Below are positions 34,182 through 46,439 of a stretch of DNA of 64,000 bases, piece after piece. Origin of the DNA: Hemileia vastatrix (taxonomy: Eukaryota > Basidiomycota > Pucciniomycetes > Pucciniales > Zaghouaniaceae). The stretch lies in NCBI GenBank assembly GCA_030280995.1, contig JASXTE010000007.1:11189001-11253000 (forward strand), given 5' to 3'. How positions within the stretch are numbered: the stretch's first letter is position 1; each line of letters opens with the position of its first letter. A model generated the notes under the pieces. The model did not search any database. It saw nothing but the letters and a program-made list of their open reading frames with translations, and had not been told where the DNA came from. The translations under genes were made by a program, and so were the position numbers.

Positions 34182-36704
34182 ATGAAAAAAATCATTCATT
34201 ACCAAGTTTAACTCTGTAATGAGGATAAACTAGTTTCTTATTAAAAATATTACTGTCCTTTTACTATGGTGTGGAAGACAAAACCGTTAACAAAAGTTTA
34301 AGACATTTATGAAGACATTTGTTTGAAAATTTTTAAAACTCTTAAAGTGACAAAAACTATAGAGAAGATTAGGTTGTATTGATATATTTTTTATTGGTAG
34401 AAGTGCTCACAGGGGAACCTTCTGAATTAAATATTGGCAAGTTTGGGGGTAATTGATGGGCTGGCTGATCTATACACAATTACCCCACAATGTTTTTTTG
34501 CCGATTTCTCCCTGTTTCTAGTTGAATCCTGGATTTTTTTTGAATTATAAGAAGTACACTAAGACTATAAACTGGAACAAACAAAAAGACACCTCTCTTA
34601 GTGCCAGATTCAAGATTTCTTTTATTTTTTTTAGTTTTATTTTCTCTTTTATGTTTTTGTTTTGTGATTTAAATATATTTCATTTATATTTTACATCTTT
34701 AAAATTATTTTTAAGGGTAATGCTCACTGGTGATCTCTAATCATTTTTACAAATTGGAGGGAGCCCACCCAGTGATCATTATTTTAAAACTTCTATTTTC
34801 TAATAACAAAAAAAAACTTTCATTTAATTTATTATATTTAAATTCTCAAAACTGTTTAACCACATCAAGTTGCACTTGGATGTGGGTATGATGTCGAGGG
34901 TACGGCTCATTGATTGGCTAGGGGACATCTTTTAAATTTTATTTTTTATTTTTTTTAAATTTCTCAAATCTACTTTTAAACATTTTACTTTCTTAAACTT
35001 TCATAATATATAAAAAAATAATAATAAAATAATAAAAATAATAAAAAATAATAAAAATAAAAATAATAAAAAATAATAAAAAATAGAATAAAAATAAGTA
35101 AAAAAAATATAAACAAAATAATAAATAAAAAATATTAATAATAAAATAAAATAAATATATAAACATACAAATATTTTTCAAATTTTTAAAAAATTAATTT
35201 TCAATTTTTCTTTTGGTTTATTTCTTTCATAGTATATTTTATATATGAAAAATATTCAAGTGGAGCTTGAGCAAAATTGGATCCTACTTCAAGATCTTTT
35301 AGTTCTCCAAGACTTTAAACTGGCTAACTTTCAAGACTTTCTTTAAGGTTTTATTTGAATTTTTGGGATCTGTTAGTCCTCCAAGACTTTAAACTGGCTA
35401 TTATTCAAGACTTTCTTTAAAGGGTTATATTCATTATTTTAGGATCTGTTAATCCTCCAAGACTTTAAACTGGCTGAATTTCAAGATTTTCTTTAAGGTT
35501 TTATTTGAATTTTGGGATCTGTTAGTCCTTCAAGACTTTAAACTGAATTTCAACAACATTCATGATTTCATGGATATTTTTTTGGGGGGAAAGGATTTTT
35601 TTATATAAATTGGTATCAATAAAATCTTTGGTCCACCATGACCTTAAACTGGTAGTTCATTAAATATTTGGTCCACCATGACCTTAAACTGGTATGTAAT
35701 CAAAATTTTGGTCCTCTATGACCTCTAACTGGATTTTCTATCAATCAGAAGCTTGGTCCACCAAGACTATAAACTGGATTACTAAAATTATTCAATCTTT
35801 GGTCAAGCCTAGGCCTTAATTAGGAAGAATTTATGCACATAAACAATTTTTAGTGCACTAAGACTATAAACTGTCAATCAATTAAATGTTTGGTCCACCA
35901 AGACTTTAAACTGGAATGAAAATCTATTTGGTCAAACTCAATTCAATCATCTTAAATTATGACTTTCCACCAAGACTTTCAACTGGACATTCAATTATTG
36001 TTGTATTTAGGTGTTGTAAGCTTTAAAAGGATAAATTTTAGGTGGTAATGATGCTAAGAAGGCATAATGGTTTTATTAGGTGAAATTTGTGGCGCTTTAA
36101 CATGGTCTAAAAGATTAAAATTAAATATTGGAAGCCCGGCTAAAATATTTGTTAAAGATTGCTAAATAGAAAATGGATGAAAATTGTGATGAAGGAATTA
36201 GAAGTCAGGATGGTAGTTAGATTTATTATTGATTTTTTTAGAGCCTCAGTGTTTGGTTTTTTTTTGGTGTGAAGCTTGGAGGACTTCATGGTGAGATTTT
36301 AATCATAGAATTTGGCCCAGTGGGGGGACCTATGTGAATGGAATCAAGAAAATCTGGCTTATTAGGGAGATCCACTCTCTCATGCTGTGACATATATGGA
36401 AGACTGGTATATGGGAGTCTGAAGGGATTCAAACCTTTCTCTCAGTAGTGGAATCATTGCAAAATTATTTTTATTATTATTATATTTTTATTATGATTTA
36501 TATCAAGAGCCAGAGAAGAAGAGAAAAAAGTTAAATTTATAGAAGACCAGCAAAAGGACAATGATTGAAAATCTCCAACAGTAAAATTTCAGAAAAGATG
36601 TTACTTGGTTCTATTTCCACATCATTATCAAAGACAATTAACAAATAGGTGAAAACAAATTTATATTGATTGAAAATTGAATACAAATGAGGACATTCCA
36701 TATT
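34182..36704 (+). other. Non-coding 3' region of element A
   Basis: No open frame of interest. At 34,443 GTTTGGGGGTAATTGATGGG and the following 30 bases recur near 50,705. GGAGGGAGCCCACCCAGT (34,757) recurs near 48,194, and CACTTGGATGTGGG (34,873) recurs near 48,619, all in the same orientation. 34,990-35,170 is an AAT-rich low-complexity tract. It is therefore homologous to the 48-51 kb relic, which carries antisense ORFs that this copy lacks. Confidence 0.6.
35304..35990 (+). repeat. Dispersed 20-bp motif CCACCAAGACTTTAAACTGG, eleven copies
   Basis: Copies lie near 35304, 35378, 35454, 35526, 35632, 35672, 35711, 35757, 35855, 35893 and 35966. Spacing is irregular (about 40-95 bases) and the motif is much better conserved than the sequence between. 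At least seven more copies are at 50,541-50,940 and one near 48,098. Confidence 0.75.
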
Positions 36705-36714
36705 GGAGGGAGGA
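36705..36714 (+). promoter_or_regulatory. Polypurine tract of element A
   Basis: GGAGGGAGGA lies directly before the right LTR, as needed to prime plus-strand synthesis. Confidence 0.7.
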
Positions 36715-37833
36715 TGTGGTATTCCACATCTGGGTATGCCACTTAGGTTTATTTTTGAAGATTAGTATCAATTTTCTGGATTATAAGGCTGGATATTTGG
36801 AATTTTTGAAGTGTTTTACTTGATTTAGTGACTTATAGTATTATTGGTGGATATGGTGTGCTGATGGAATGGCCACTGAGCTCTAGTGCTCTGGTGAGCT
36901 CCGGTGATTTTCCAGTGCAAAAGCAAAGTGTACTGGAAAAATTCTGTTATTGTGGCCAAGTTTGGTCATGGTGGCAAATTTAGCTCACTCTGGAAAAAGT
37001 AGCTCATTATGGAAAAATGAGCTCATTGTGGCAAAAATTGCTCACAATTGGAAAGTCTGGTCACTGGGTTAAAGTTTGGTCACTGTGCCAAAGTTTGGTC
37101 ACTGTGCCAAAGTTTGGTCACTGTGCCAAAGTTTGGTCACTGTGCCAAAGTTTGGTGACTGTGGAAAAATTTGGCCATTGTGGCAAAATTTGGTTAGAAT
37201 TTATTATGATTATTAGATCAATAGTTTATTGTAGATCCTATGCATGTAGGGTATTGTTGTAAAGGTCAGGAGTAGGAGAATCAAATAGAAAGGGGGGAAT
37301 CTTTGTCTTCTACATTTTTTTGTCTCTTTAGTTTTGATTAGAAGGGTCTTTTTGAAAAATTAACAGCCATTATTCATTTTATTTATTACTCAACAAAATT
37401 AAAAAAAATCATAATACCCTTATAACATTTATATTTTTCACAACACTTTTGAAATACAACATGACAATTATATTTTCATCACATATAGGGTATCATTTGA
37501 AATTTCTCCATCTTAGGGACTTGCTTTTTATTTTTAACTCATTTTAAATTAAATCTTTATAAAAGATATTAGCCTATCTTTTCAGATCATTCACTGGTAC
37601 ACCTTAATTGTTGTCATCAGTATTTCTTTCTCAAAAGCTGCTATTTCTAAATCTCAACAAGCGTTCATATAAATCAGAGCTTCATATATATATATTTCAA
37701 TCAATTCAAGTATACTGGAGAGCTTAGTTATTTGAACAACCCTTATTTTACTTAGAAGGACAGGGTTTTCTTTGGTTTATCCAACTCCTTTGGATTCTGC
37801 TTACAGAAAGGCGACTTTAAGAGTCTACCTACA
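36715..37833 (+). repeat. 3' LTR of element A
   Basis: Begins TGTGGTATTCCACATCTGG and ends GAGTCTACCTACA; colinear with 26123-27352 apart from fewer 19-bp repeats and scattered substitutions. The following ACGTACATC resumes the leader of copy C. Confidence 0.85.
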
Positions 37834-38564
37834 ACGTACATCTTTTGTTACTCAGCACTCTGTAAAGTGGAATTGAATTGCTTATTCTACAGGGAGAGGT
37901 GTCTGGCAAAATAAATTTTTTTCCTAGTTGACAAAGATAGAACTATATTGTTCTTAGTCCTAGAAGTGATATAAAAGTTAAATCAATTATATTATTTTTT
38001 TTTAATTATTTTATTTGACTTCTGTCCTGATAATTAGAAATTTATATTATTATTTCAGTTGAAAAATTGTCCTGGAAGTGAATTAATAATATTATAAATT
38101 AATTATATAAATTATATCAAATTATTTCAGTTGACATTAAGTCCTGGTAATTAAAATTATTTCAGTTGACAGTAAGTCCTGGTAATTAAAATTATTTCAG
38201 TTGACAATAAGTACTCATAATTAAGTTATTTCAGTTGACAATAAGTCCTGGTAATTAAATTATTTTTCAGTTGATTTCTAGTCCTGATAATTTTCAAAAT
38301 ATTACTAATTATTAAATTATTTTATTATTTCAGTTGATTTATTTTAAATCCTGGTTATAAAATTACCTTAAAATTAATAAAATTGTGATTATTATTTCAG
38401 TTTATTTTTTGTCCTGATAAACATTATAATTTAATTATTCCAGTTGATTACAAGGTCCTGATAATTACTTATACAATATATTTTTTTCCTTATTTATCTT
38501 TGAATAAAGTAAAAATAATAACTGATTAAATATTTCTATCTCTCAGTTCAAGTTAATTACAACT
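37834..38564 (+). other. Leader of copy C, downstream of element A
   Basis: AT-rich and non-coding up to the ATG at 38565. From about 38,050 to 38,460 it holds about nine copies of a 33-bp unit, TTATTTCAGTTGACAATAAG then TCCTGGTAATTAAAA. Each unit contains TTATTTCAG, which looks like a 3' splice site. The four units at 38,125-38,257 are nearly exact. Confidence 0.65.
38050..38460 (+). repeat. 33-bp tandem repeats in the copy C leader
   Basis: Unit features are TTATTTCAGTTGA and GTCCTGGTAATT. Units near 38125, 38158, 38191 and 38224 are regular at 33 bp; flanking ones are longer and diverged. An internal transcript-processing role (repeated acceptor-like sites) is speculation. Confidence 0.75.
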
Positions 38565-39162
38565 ATGACTGATCAAGGTGCTTCTGCTGGCCATGATGAG
38601 GAAGTAGATTTAATTGATTATGATGAAGCTTCTTCTGTAAGCTCTCCTTTGACTACAAACTGGCCAAATTAAGATGTAGAAATGCAGGAGATGGAAATAT
38701 TAGTGGAGACCACTTCTCAGGAACAAAAGCCTTCTATCAACCCCCCCAGAAGAGCTTCCCAAAAGCTTCAATATAAAAAAGATGCCTTTAAATCAGCAAG
38801 TCAAAAATCTCTCCACTCACATCAAGGAGTTGAGGTCAGAAAACATCAAGCTGAGGTCAAAAATAGACTGTCTAGAAGAAAAGGTAAGAAAAATAGAGTC
38901 CTTCCTTCAAAAGAAGAAGAAACCTCCTCCTCCAAAAGCCCATCCACAACTGGCCCCCCAGTAACAATAAAAGGTGGAAGTCTCAAAGTGGCAGTGGGAT
39001 TGGCTGAACACCCATTGGGATTATCTGTCCCAACAGAAACAGCAACAAGTACCTCAGGCAGTTCCTTCAAGAAAAAATCAGTTCAATCCAACACCTCCTA
39101 ATCCCTACCAAGGAGGAAGAAGAGGAAAAAACAACCACATCCAAGTCTTGCCCAAGCCATGA
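38565..39162 (+). pseudogene. Copy C, first ORF (small coiled-coil gag-like protein)
   Basis: ATG at 38565 opens an acidic N-terminus. After at least two stops or frame changes the frame at 38,782 gives a coiled-coil-like stretch (L-N-Q-Q-V-K-N-L). The frame at 38,974 ends W-Q-W-D-W...N-P-Y-Q-G-G-R-R and stops at 39,162. Copy E has the same architecture (coiled coil, K-W-K-W-D-W, H-P-Y-K-G-K-K). Confidence 0.6.
39126..39132 (+). promoter_or_regulatory. -1 frameshift heptamer A-AAA-AAC, copy C
   Basis: In the first-ORF frame the codons are GGA AAA AAC AAC, so A AAA AAC is in the required phase. The -1 frame from here is the same frame as the main gag ORF (ATG 39,246), apart from one TAA near 39,183. 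Copy E has A AAA AAG at the same place. Confidence 0.65.
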
Positions 39163-39182
39163 TAAGCTCCTCTATTGAATCT

Positions 39183-40993
39183 TAAGTACCATTTCTTGTA
39201 ACTGATTCAGTTCCTTCAGGTAATTCTGGAAGAGGAGATGAGACTTTGAGACCAGTAGAGGCTGAGAACAGTAGACAAATTGCTCAATATTCTAATGTAT
39301 CTAATTCTTTAGTTTTAATTGCTACTTCAATGATAAATTCGGATATGGCTATTATTAATGAGACACTTGATCCTGAGTTTTATGAGAGTCTGGAAATTTA
39401 TTCTGTTTCACTATTGAGAAATACTCCAGATGTAGAAAACATTAATGATGAATATTTGAGGGATTTTATTGCGAAACAAAATCATATAATGAACAATATG
39501 CAATTGACTCAGAAATATAATAGTTTGTTAACTGAACAGGGTTATCAAGAATTGAGGAGTGAGTTACAGAGAGTTTATGATGATTTGTTTCATTACAAAG
39601 TAACTCATGAAAAGAAAGTTGCTTTATGGAAAAATATCAACAATGATTTGTCTAAATTAAAAGGTACTGTGTCCATCTGTTTCCAGGAGCTAGAGGGACA
39701 TAAGATGAACTTAGAAACATTGAGTAACCATTATTCATCTTTACAAAATAAAAATCGATTATCTTTTGAAACCATAAATGAGAATTTATCTGGTATTCCA
39801 AGAGTAAAGACTAGGTTAACAACCATTGAGGAGAAATTTCATTCATTGTTATATAATCAAAAGTTTTCTGAAATTTCTTTGAAAAAACCTGCTGAGCAAG
39901 ATACTCCAATTTTACATGTTCCTAGTTCATCTAAAGAAAAATTAGTTCCAGAAATATCTGTGGATATCACTGATTTTCCATCAAAAATTGATGATATACC
40001 TGGATCATCCACAGAAGGATTAAACAATGAAATTACTGCCCAATTGGAGAAGTTAGAGATCCTTCTCACTCAGAAACAAGCTTATAACAAGGAGACTACT
40101 TCAAATCAAAAGAATTGGTCAAAACTTGACCAGTATCCAACATTTGATGGTGACTCTTCCTCTGATTGGAAACAGTTCATTTGCAGAATTGATAATCTAA
40201 AAAATTCTTACAAACTCCCAGATGAGAAAATTGTGTCAAAATTAAACTCTTTATTTACCAATATAGCCCTAATGTGGTATGAATCTTTTCTCTTGGATAA
40301 AAATGACTACTCATGGGGAAATTGGAAAAAATTAATTAAAGCACAATTTGGTGGTGATCAGTTTAGATTATCTCAACAAAGGCAATATGAAAAAACCAGA
40401 TATAGCTCTTCTACTGAAAAACCTATTGAGTTCTTGATGGTGAAATTTTAAGGGCAATGGACCCAGAGATGGAGTTTGAATTATGGAAGGACAGGATCCT
40501 CTATAAATTACCTATGTCTCTGAGAGACTTAATAGTTTCTAGGACTGAGTTCTCAAGGGAACCTTCTTCTTTCATTAATACTTGTAATGAGATCCTTCTT
40601 GACAACAAGTATGATGCTAGAAGATTAATTTATAGAACTTCATTGGAGAAAACCTCCAATTACCAACAAAAACCTGTGGAAAAGGTTGGTAAATCATCTG
40701 CCCCTGTTGCATCCAAAAAGTATGCAACAAATACTTTCTTCAAATGCAGTAAGCCTTGGAAAAAAGGCCATGTTTTTGACAAGGAGATAGATCTTGTTAA
40801 GCAGACAGAGGAACATACTGATGACACAATAGCACTGGATAAAACCTCAAGTTATTGTGCCATCAATATCTCATATGAATCTCACCAGGAAATATTAATG
40901 CTGGAAGAGGATATTCATTATTTAAATAATATTGATATTGAGAATAATGATTTATCTACAGTGAAGGATGCTGAGAGCATAAAAAAAACTTGA
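39183..40993 (+). pseudogene. Copy C gag
   Basis: The main frame 39,246-40,451 carries a long helical region (about 39,400-39,870), then the capsid (N-W-S-K-L-D-Q-Y-P-T-F-D-G, W-Y-E-S-F-L, A-Q-F-G-G). One T is missing at about 40,447 (E reads L-N-K-I-L-K where C has V-K-F then TAA). The second frame, 40,457-40,993, includes the degenerate zinc knuckle T-F-F-K-C...G-H-V-F in which two Cys have become Phe. CpG is zero in the 600 bases 40,021-40,620. Confidence 0.8.
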
Positions 40994-41029
40994 GGAATTC
41001 TTAATTATTATTGCCCCTCCCAAGATACC

Positions 41030-42372
41030 AGTATTGATCAATGAAAAAAATATTGAGGTTGTCTTAGATTCTGGAGCTGGAAGAAGTGTAGTATCTGAAA
41101 AAGCACTTGTTTCAGTGGACCAAGATTATAAATCAAAACTAATGCCTATCATTTCTGAGAATTGGAAAGGTTATGGCTAAGTTTAGTCCCCCATTGGTAA
41201 ATACAAAGCCACAAGATTTTTCAAATATAACCATGGTTTTGTAAGAGCTATATGTGATTTTGTTGTCATGAAAAATGATAAATTGAGTAGTTGTTTCATT
41301 GTGGGAAATATCATTTTAACCAAATATGGAATAAAATTAGATCCTTCAAACCAATGCTTCACAATGGGGATGAATGGGAAGAGAAAATTTAAAATTTACT
41401 CCCCCAAGAAATTTTTAACACCAGGATTGAACGTATGTCATTCTGTAGTTCAAGATAAAGGAAGATCTACAAAAGAAATACCTGCCCTTTTGTCTGAAAT
41501 TGACAATGCTTCTTTTGGAGAACAACTTTCTGGTGAGGTTAAAGATTCAATCATTAAATAGATCAAATCTTTTCCTATGGCCTTTGCTCATGGATAACAT
41601 GAATTAGGATTGGTAAAAGAATAAATGAAGCTTTCATTATCTTTCCCATTGATAGAAATACCACTTAGTTTAAAAAAATGGTTATACAGCTTCTCCCATA
41701 AAGAGAAAAGATATTGAAGATAAAATCTCTACCCTTTTAATAATGAATATTATTGAAAAGGTAGTTGAAACACCTAAACATTGTGTTATCTCACCGATCC
41801 TAACTTCTTATGAGAAAGATAAGGCCAGGTTATGTGGTGATTATACAGCATTGAGCACTTATACTGTTGATGATATCTATACTTTACCCAAAATTAGCTC
41901 TATACTTGCTACCCTACAAGGTGCTAAATATATCAGCTGTTTTGATGGTGTTAAGGGATATCACCAGGTACCTGTTGAGAAGAACTCTAAGAATTTTCTG
42001 ATGATTGCTACTCATATGGGTATTTATAAGTATATTAGGATGCTATTTGGCGTTAAAAATGCCCCTTCAGTTTTTCAAAAAGTTATGGATAATACATTCC
42101 ATCAAGAAATAATTGAAGCATGGCTGATGGTTTATATTGATGATATCATTATATTCTCATAAACATTTGAGGACCATCTTAACTACCTGTGTAAAGTTTT
42201 CCATAAGATGGATGAGATAAATATTATACTAGCTTTGAAGAAATGCAAATCTGGTTTTCATTCCTTAAAAGAGCTTGGTCATGTTGTCTCAGGGTTACAA
42301 ATATGTCTTGACCAAAACAAAGTGGCAGCCATACAACAGGGGAAGGCTCCTACAACAGTTAGAGAGCTCCAG
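41030..42372 (+). pseudogene. Copy C protease and reverse transcriptase
   Basis: The protease active site V-V-L-D-S-G-A-G lies near 41,060. 41,268-41,561 gives the protease tail. After stops and small deletions the RT resumes at 41,743: Y-E-K-D-K-A-R-L-C-G-D-Y, C-F-D-G-V-K-G-Y-H, and Y-I-D-D at 42133-42144. A TAA at 42160-42162 replaces Lys of the family's F-S-K-T. Further RT thumb sequence continues to 42,380, where a TAA replaces Leu in S-F-L-G-M-C. Confidence 0.8.
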
Positions 42373-42384
42373 AGTTTTTAACAA

Positions 42385-43254
42385 ATGTGTGGATACTATA
42401 GACAGTATATTAAAAATTACAAAGTCATAGCATTACCCCTTACACAACTTACTAGGAAAGATGTTGCTTTTTTCTGGAACAGTGAAAGACAAAGAGCTTT
42501 TGGCACTATGAAACATTGTTTGATTTCAGCACCAATTCTTGCTTTACCTGATTTTAATCAACCATTTGTTTTATACACTGATGTCAGTTTTATTGGTCTT
42601 GGTGCTGCCCTCCATAAGAAACAAGTGATGAATGATAAAGTATCAGAAGTAGTAATTTGTCATATTTCAAGAACCTTGAGAAATAGTGTTTTGAAATATG
42701 GTGCCACTCAACTAGAATGTTTAGCAGTAGTGTGGGCTCTAGAGAAGCTACATTATTACCTGGATGACCAGAAATTTGAACTTTTCACTGACTGCAGTGC
42801 AGTTAAATCCCTACTAAACTTTAAAACACCTAACAGACATATGTTCAGATGGCAACTGCCTGTTCAAGAGTATAGGGAGAGAATGACAATAATTAATAGG
42901 GCTGGTATTGTTCACTCAAATGTGAATATGTTATCAAGGTTACCTTTGCCAAATGATGACTCAAATCCTGCATATGTTCCTGACAATGAAATTATTCATA
43001 TTCATGGGATATATGAGGTTGATATGGAGGAAGAGCTATTACAGTTTATTCTGGATCCATATGATAAGGACACTGACTTAAAAAATTTATGTTCCATATT
43101 AAATGATCCAAAGAATGCTTCAATAAAAGCATTAATTAAAACACTTCCACCAAAGTACCAGAAGGCTTTGGAAAAAGGAGAATTTTCAATTGATGAAGGC
43201 TACCTCTATTATAGACAAAAGTTAAGTAATGTTATTTTATTCCCCCTTTTATGA
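42385..43254 (+). pseudogene. Copy C RT connection and RNase H
   Basis: Opens M-C-G-Y-Y-R-Q-Y and continues through RNase H with L-Y-T-D-V-S (Ala to Val after the catalytic Asp), L-E-C-L-A-V-V-W-A and F-T-D-C-S-A-V. A 289-codon frame, the longest undamaged stretch of pol in this copy. The end overlaps the next frame by four bases because of a small indel in the integrase N-terminus. Confidence 0.8.
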
Positions 43255-44573
43255 ATGAGATCATCTTAAATTTTTTTCATGATGAAATATTGGCTGGAAA
43301 TTTTGATCTTGAAAAAATAATGATCAGAATTGAAAAAACTGCTTGGTGGGTTAATATTTCTGAAGACACCAAACTATATGTTGAATCCTGTGATTCTTGC
43401 CAAAAATCAAAAAGATTGACTGGTAAAAGAGCTGGATTTATGCAACATATTGAATCTCCTGATGCACCATGGCAGATAATAAACATGGATTCTGTAACAG
43501 GACTACCCATTGATGGGAAAGATAGTTATAACTCTTGTTGGGTTATTTTGGATAGATTCACAAATATGTGTAAATTTATCCCCACCCACAAGGATGTTTC
43601 CACTAAAGAATTAGCGTTCTTATGGTGGTCTCATATGTTTAATACGGCAGGTTTTCCTAAAGCCATAATCTCTGAAAGTGACCCTAGATTTACTTCTGAA
43701 TTTTGGATTTCCCTGATGGATGTTTGTGGTTGTGATCTGAAACTTTCTACTGCCCCTCACCCCCAAACTGATGGATTAGCCGAAAGAATGATTCAGACTT
43801 TAGAGGACATGATAAGAAGGTATTTTGCCTTTGGCCTTGAGTACAAAGACAATGACAGATTCACTCATGATTGGGTTACCCTACTTCCTGCGTTGGAATT
43901 TTCTTATAATAGCACTGTTCATTCTGTTACTTAGAAAAAGCCTTTTAAGCTCTGGTGGGGATATCTTCTAAATACTTTTGCCCAAATTCTCAATAATAAA
44001 ATTCCGAAATTGGATTTACATCCAGGTGTAAAATCTTTTTTTCAAATGCAACAACTTTGCAGAAGTCATGCTCAAAAATGTATTGAAAAATCCTTTGAAT
44101 ATGAGAAGAAGATATGGGATAAATCCCATAAAGAATACACTTTTAAAAAGGGTGATGAAGTACTGATTTCTACTTTCCACTTCAATTCACAAGGTAATAA
44201 AAAATTGAAAGACCCATTTGTAGGTCCATTTTTTGTCAGAAGAATGGTTGGTGATAATGCAGTTGAAGTTATTTTGTATACTCCATATGACAGAAAACAT
44301 CCTGTTTTTCCAATATCTCTTTTGAAACCTTACATATCCAATAGTGATTTATTTCCCAAAAGGAGGGGAAGACCAAAGAAGACCCCTAATGAAATCACTG
44401 AGACAGCAGAAATTGATAAGATTTGAAATGAAAGAATAGTTACTTCTGAAAAAGGCACAGAATACCTATTGAGATTCAAGAATAAATCTTCTGAATATGA
44501 TTCTTGGATACCTGGGAAGGAGATATCTAATCTTCCTACTCTTCTAAAGAGATATAAAAAGAAAAAATCATAG
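43251..44573 (+). pseudogene. Copy C integrase and chromodomain
   Basis: The zinc site has F-H-D-E-I...G-N-F (second His lost) and E-S-C-D-S-C. The core has N-M-D-S-V-T-G, S-E-S-D-P-R-F-T (D-R-D changed to E-S-D) and D-G-L-A-E-R-M-I-Q. A TAG at 43,932-43,934 breaks the core. The frame resumes by 44,010, and a TGA near 44,424 breaks the chromodomain, which reads on to TAG 44,571-44,573. Confidence 0.8.
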
Positions 44574-44604
44574 CATTTTTTATTGTTTTTTTAGAGTAAG
44601 AGAG

Positions 44605-45410
44605 TGTCAGCCAGGCTGCTAGACTTACCCAGTAAAATAATTAATTGTTTACTGGATGAAGCCACACCTTATTATTTTAATTATATTTATTATAATTTAT
44701 TTAAATTAAAATTACCTTTAAAAAATTAACTAATTACAAAATGTTAAAGTTAATTAATAACTAAGATTAAATATTAAAATGTCCCTTATATTTTTATTTT
44801 CTAACACCGTGCTCAATGACAGGTTGAAAGAAAGAAAAATTTATATTAAAATAAACTTTAAATTAAAATAAAAAATTAATATTCAAATAAAAATAAATAT
44901 ATACAAAAAATTCAAATTTCTTATTTATAATTGAACTTTACAGTAAATATTAAATAAATTAATTTATTCCTGTCGTATTCTGTGAATACCCCTTTTTGAT
45001 GCCTTCTTTTTGGAACAACTTTATATTTGAAAATTTTCCTTTTGGAATATTCTTTTTTTTTCTCTCTCATACTAGTGTCTTTAGAATTTTATCATTGTGC
45101 TTTTTCTCTCCTTTGCCTATATAAGTCCTCCCTTTTTGGTTGTTTTTTGACCATCCATAACTTACTTACATTAAACAAATACTTATTCCATTTAATTAAT
45201 TATTTCTATTTATTAATTATTTTAGTAATTACATTTTCGTAGTTCTACCGCATTAATTTATAATAATAATTAAAATTCTTACCTCTTATATTTGACTAAA
45301 ACAAATAAAAGATAAATGAATTTACTTAAAGCTTTGAGATCCTAAACTTCCACTGTGATCACCGTTGGACCGCCATTAGAAACCTTCTAGACATAAAAGA
45401 CCCCTTGACA
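44605..45410 (+). repeat. 3' LTR of copy C
   Basis: Preceded by polypurine tract AGAGTAAGAGAG (44593-44604). Begins TGTCAGCCAGGCTGCTAG and ends CCCCTTGACA. A TATATAAG box lies near 45,119. The following ATTAT matches the 5 bases before the 5' LTR. Confidence 0.85.
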
Positions 45411-46439
45411 ATTATAAAGTAATATTTTTAAAAATTATAACCATTTACAAACCTTTTATACCATTAAGCTTCTGTTCCCAAAAAAGAGCATGTAAAAGAA
45501 AATTCAAAAAAAAATTAGCAAAATCTTTTATTTATTTAAAACATTTTTTCATATATATTACTTGATTTAGTTACTAAGAGGGTAAATAATGCTCTAAAAA
45601 AATGCTTTCTGCATTAGAACTCAATAATTTAATAATACAAAAAAATTTAAAGAATTTTCTTTGATGGAGAAACAAATTTTTACATACCTTTATCTACGCA
45701 ATGATATAATTTTGAATCAATAAATATTTTCAAATAGATATGATTGAAACAGAACCTGAAGAAAAAAATCCAAGTCAATATCAGAACCACTCATACTATG
45801 TTTAATAATTCTTTAATGCAAAATCAATTCATTCATTCACTAAAATTCTTTGTAATATTTATGTACTTCATCATGCCATATATCAAAAAATATATTTTTC
45901 TGAATAACATGCTCAAACCTTTTCAATAGTAGTTTGTTTTTATTCACCAAATATCTTCAAGCAATCCAAGTAGATATTTTCTGGATAACTTGTGGAAAAA
46001 GTAATATGGGGTGCTATAAAATTGCGCTCATCTTGCAATTTCACAAAAAAAAATAGTAACTGAAGTTGCAAAGGCAATAATTCCCCACAAGTATCTCCAA
46101 AAATCATACTTTTTTCATTAAGAAGATAGGATATACATTTTTATCACACTAAAAAGTACAAATATAATGTTAAGCTGTGTGGAAGGTAAAATTCAAATTA
46201 TTGTAGACCACTTGCTGCTAATGGATACCATCCAGTAACATGTCTAGTCTTATATTTACTAGATTGAATGTCAAAAAATGTGACGGATATATATCACTTG
46301 CCTCCTAGAAATTAACTCACTCTTAGTTGGATGGAAAAAAATAAACAAATTATTATTTGCAGGGGGATACATTTGCTATAGAATTCTTGCCAGCAATCTT
46401 AAATGATAGTCTTTCTGGAAGGTTACAATTTTAATCAAT
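45411..46439. repeat. Right part of the 245-bp tandem repeat, then AT-rich DNA
   Basis: A unit with CTAAGAGGGTAAATAATGCTCTAA lies at 45,574, 239 bases after the last left unit once the insertion is removed. A weaker match (GGCAATAATTCCCCAC) is near 46,070. No gene seen. Confidence 0.55.

Larger units (their letters stand above)
26123..37833 (+). mobile_element. Ty3/gypsy element A, nested in copy C, decayed
   Basis: LTRs lie at 26123-27352 and 36715-37833, a primer-binding-type site follows the left LTR and a polypurine tract precedes the right one. Internal order is gag with a CCHC knuckle, protease, RT, RNase H, integrase, then a long non-coding 3' region. The family is distinct from D/C/E: its LTR starts TGTGG and its RT reads V-V-H-D-L-R-E-L-N. 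Flanks (CAAGT and ACGTA) are not an exact target duplication. More than ten stops and frameshifts and a changed RT catalytic site show it is inactive. Confidence 0.85.
25101..45410 (+). mobile_element. Chromovirus-type Ty3/gypsy copy C, with element A nested in its leader
   Basis: Two related LTRs at 25101-25860 and 44605-45410 are flanked by the same 5 bases, ATTAT at 25096-25100 and ATTAT at 45411-45415. The host tandem repeat resumes in phase after the right LTR. The leader is interrupted by element A (26123-37833) and by a SINE-like insert, which explains the 20.3-kb span. Coding parts lie at 38,565-44,573. All frames carry multiple stops and CpG is nearly absent. Confidence 0.85.

Noticed and set aside
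34457..34500. TGATGGGCTGGC after GTTTGGGGGTAAT as the true 3' LTR start of element A
   Set aside because: It looks like a polypurine tract plus LTR start, but no matching copy lies upstream of gag, whereas the TGTGG LTR pair does flank the element. It may be an older LTR relic inside the 3' region.
34993..35181. Phe/Tyr/Ile-rich 62-codon frame resembling a membrane protein
   Set aside because: It is the translation of an AAT-type low-complexity tract.
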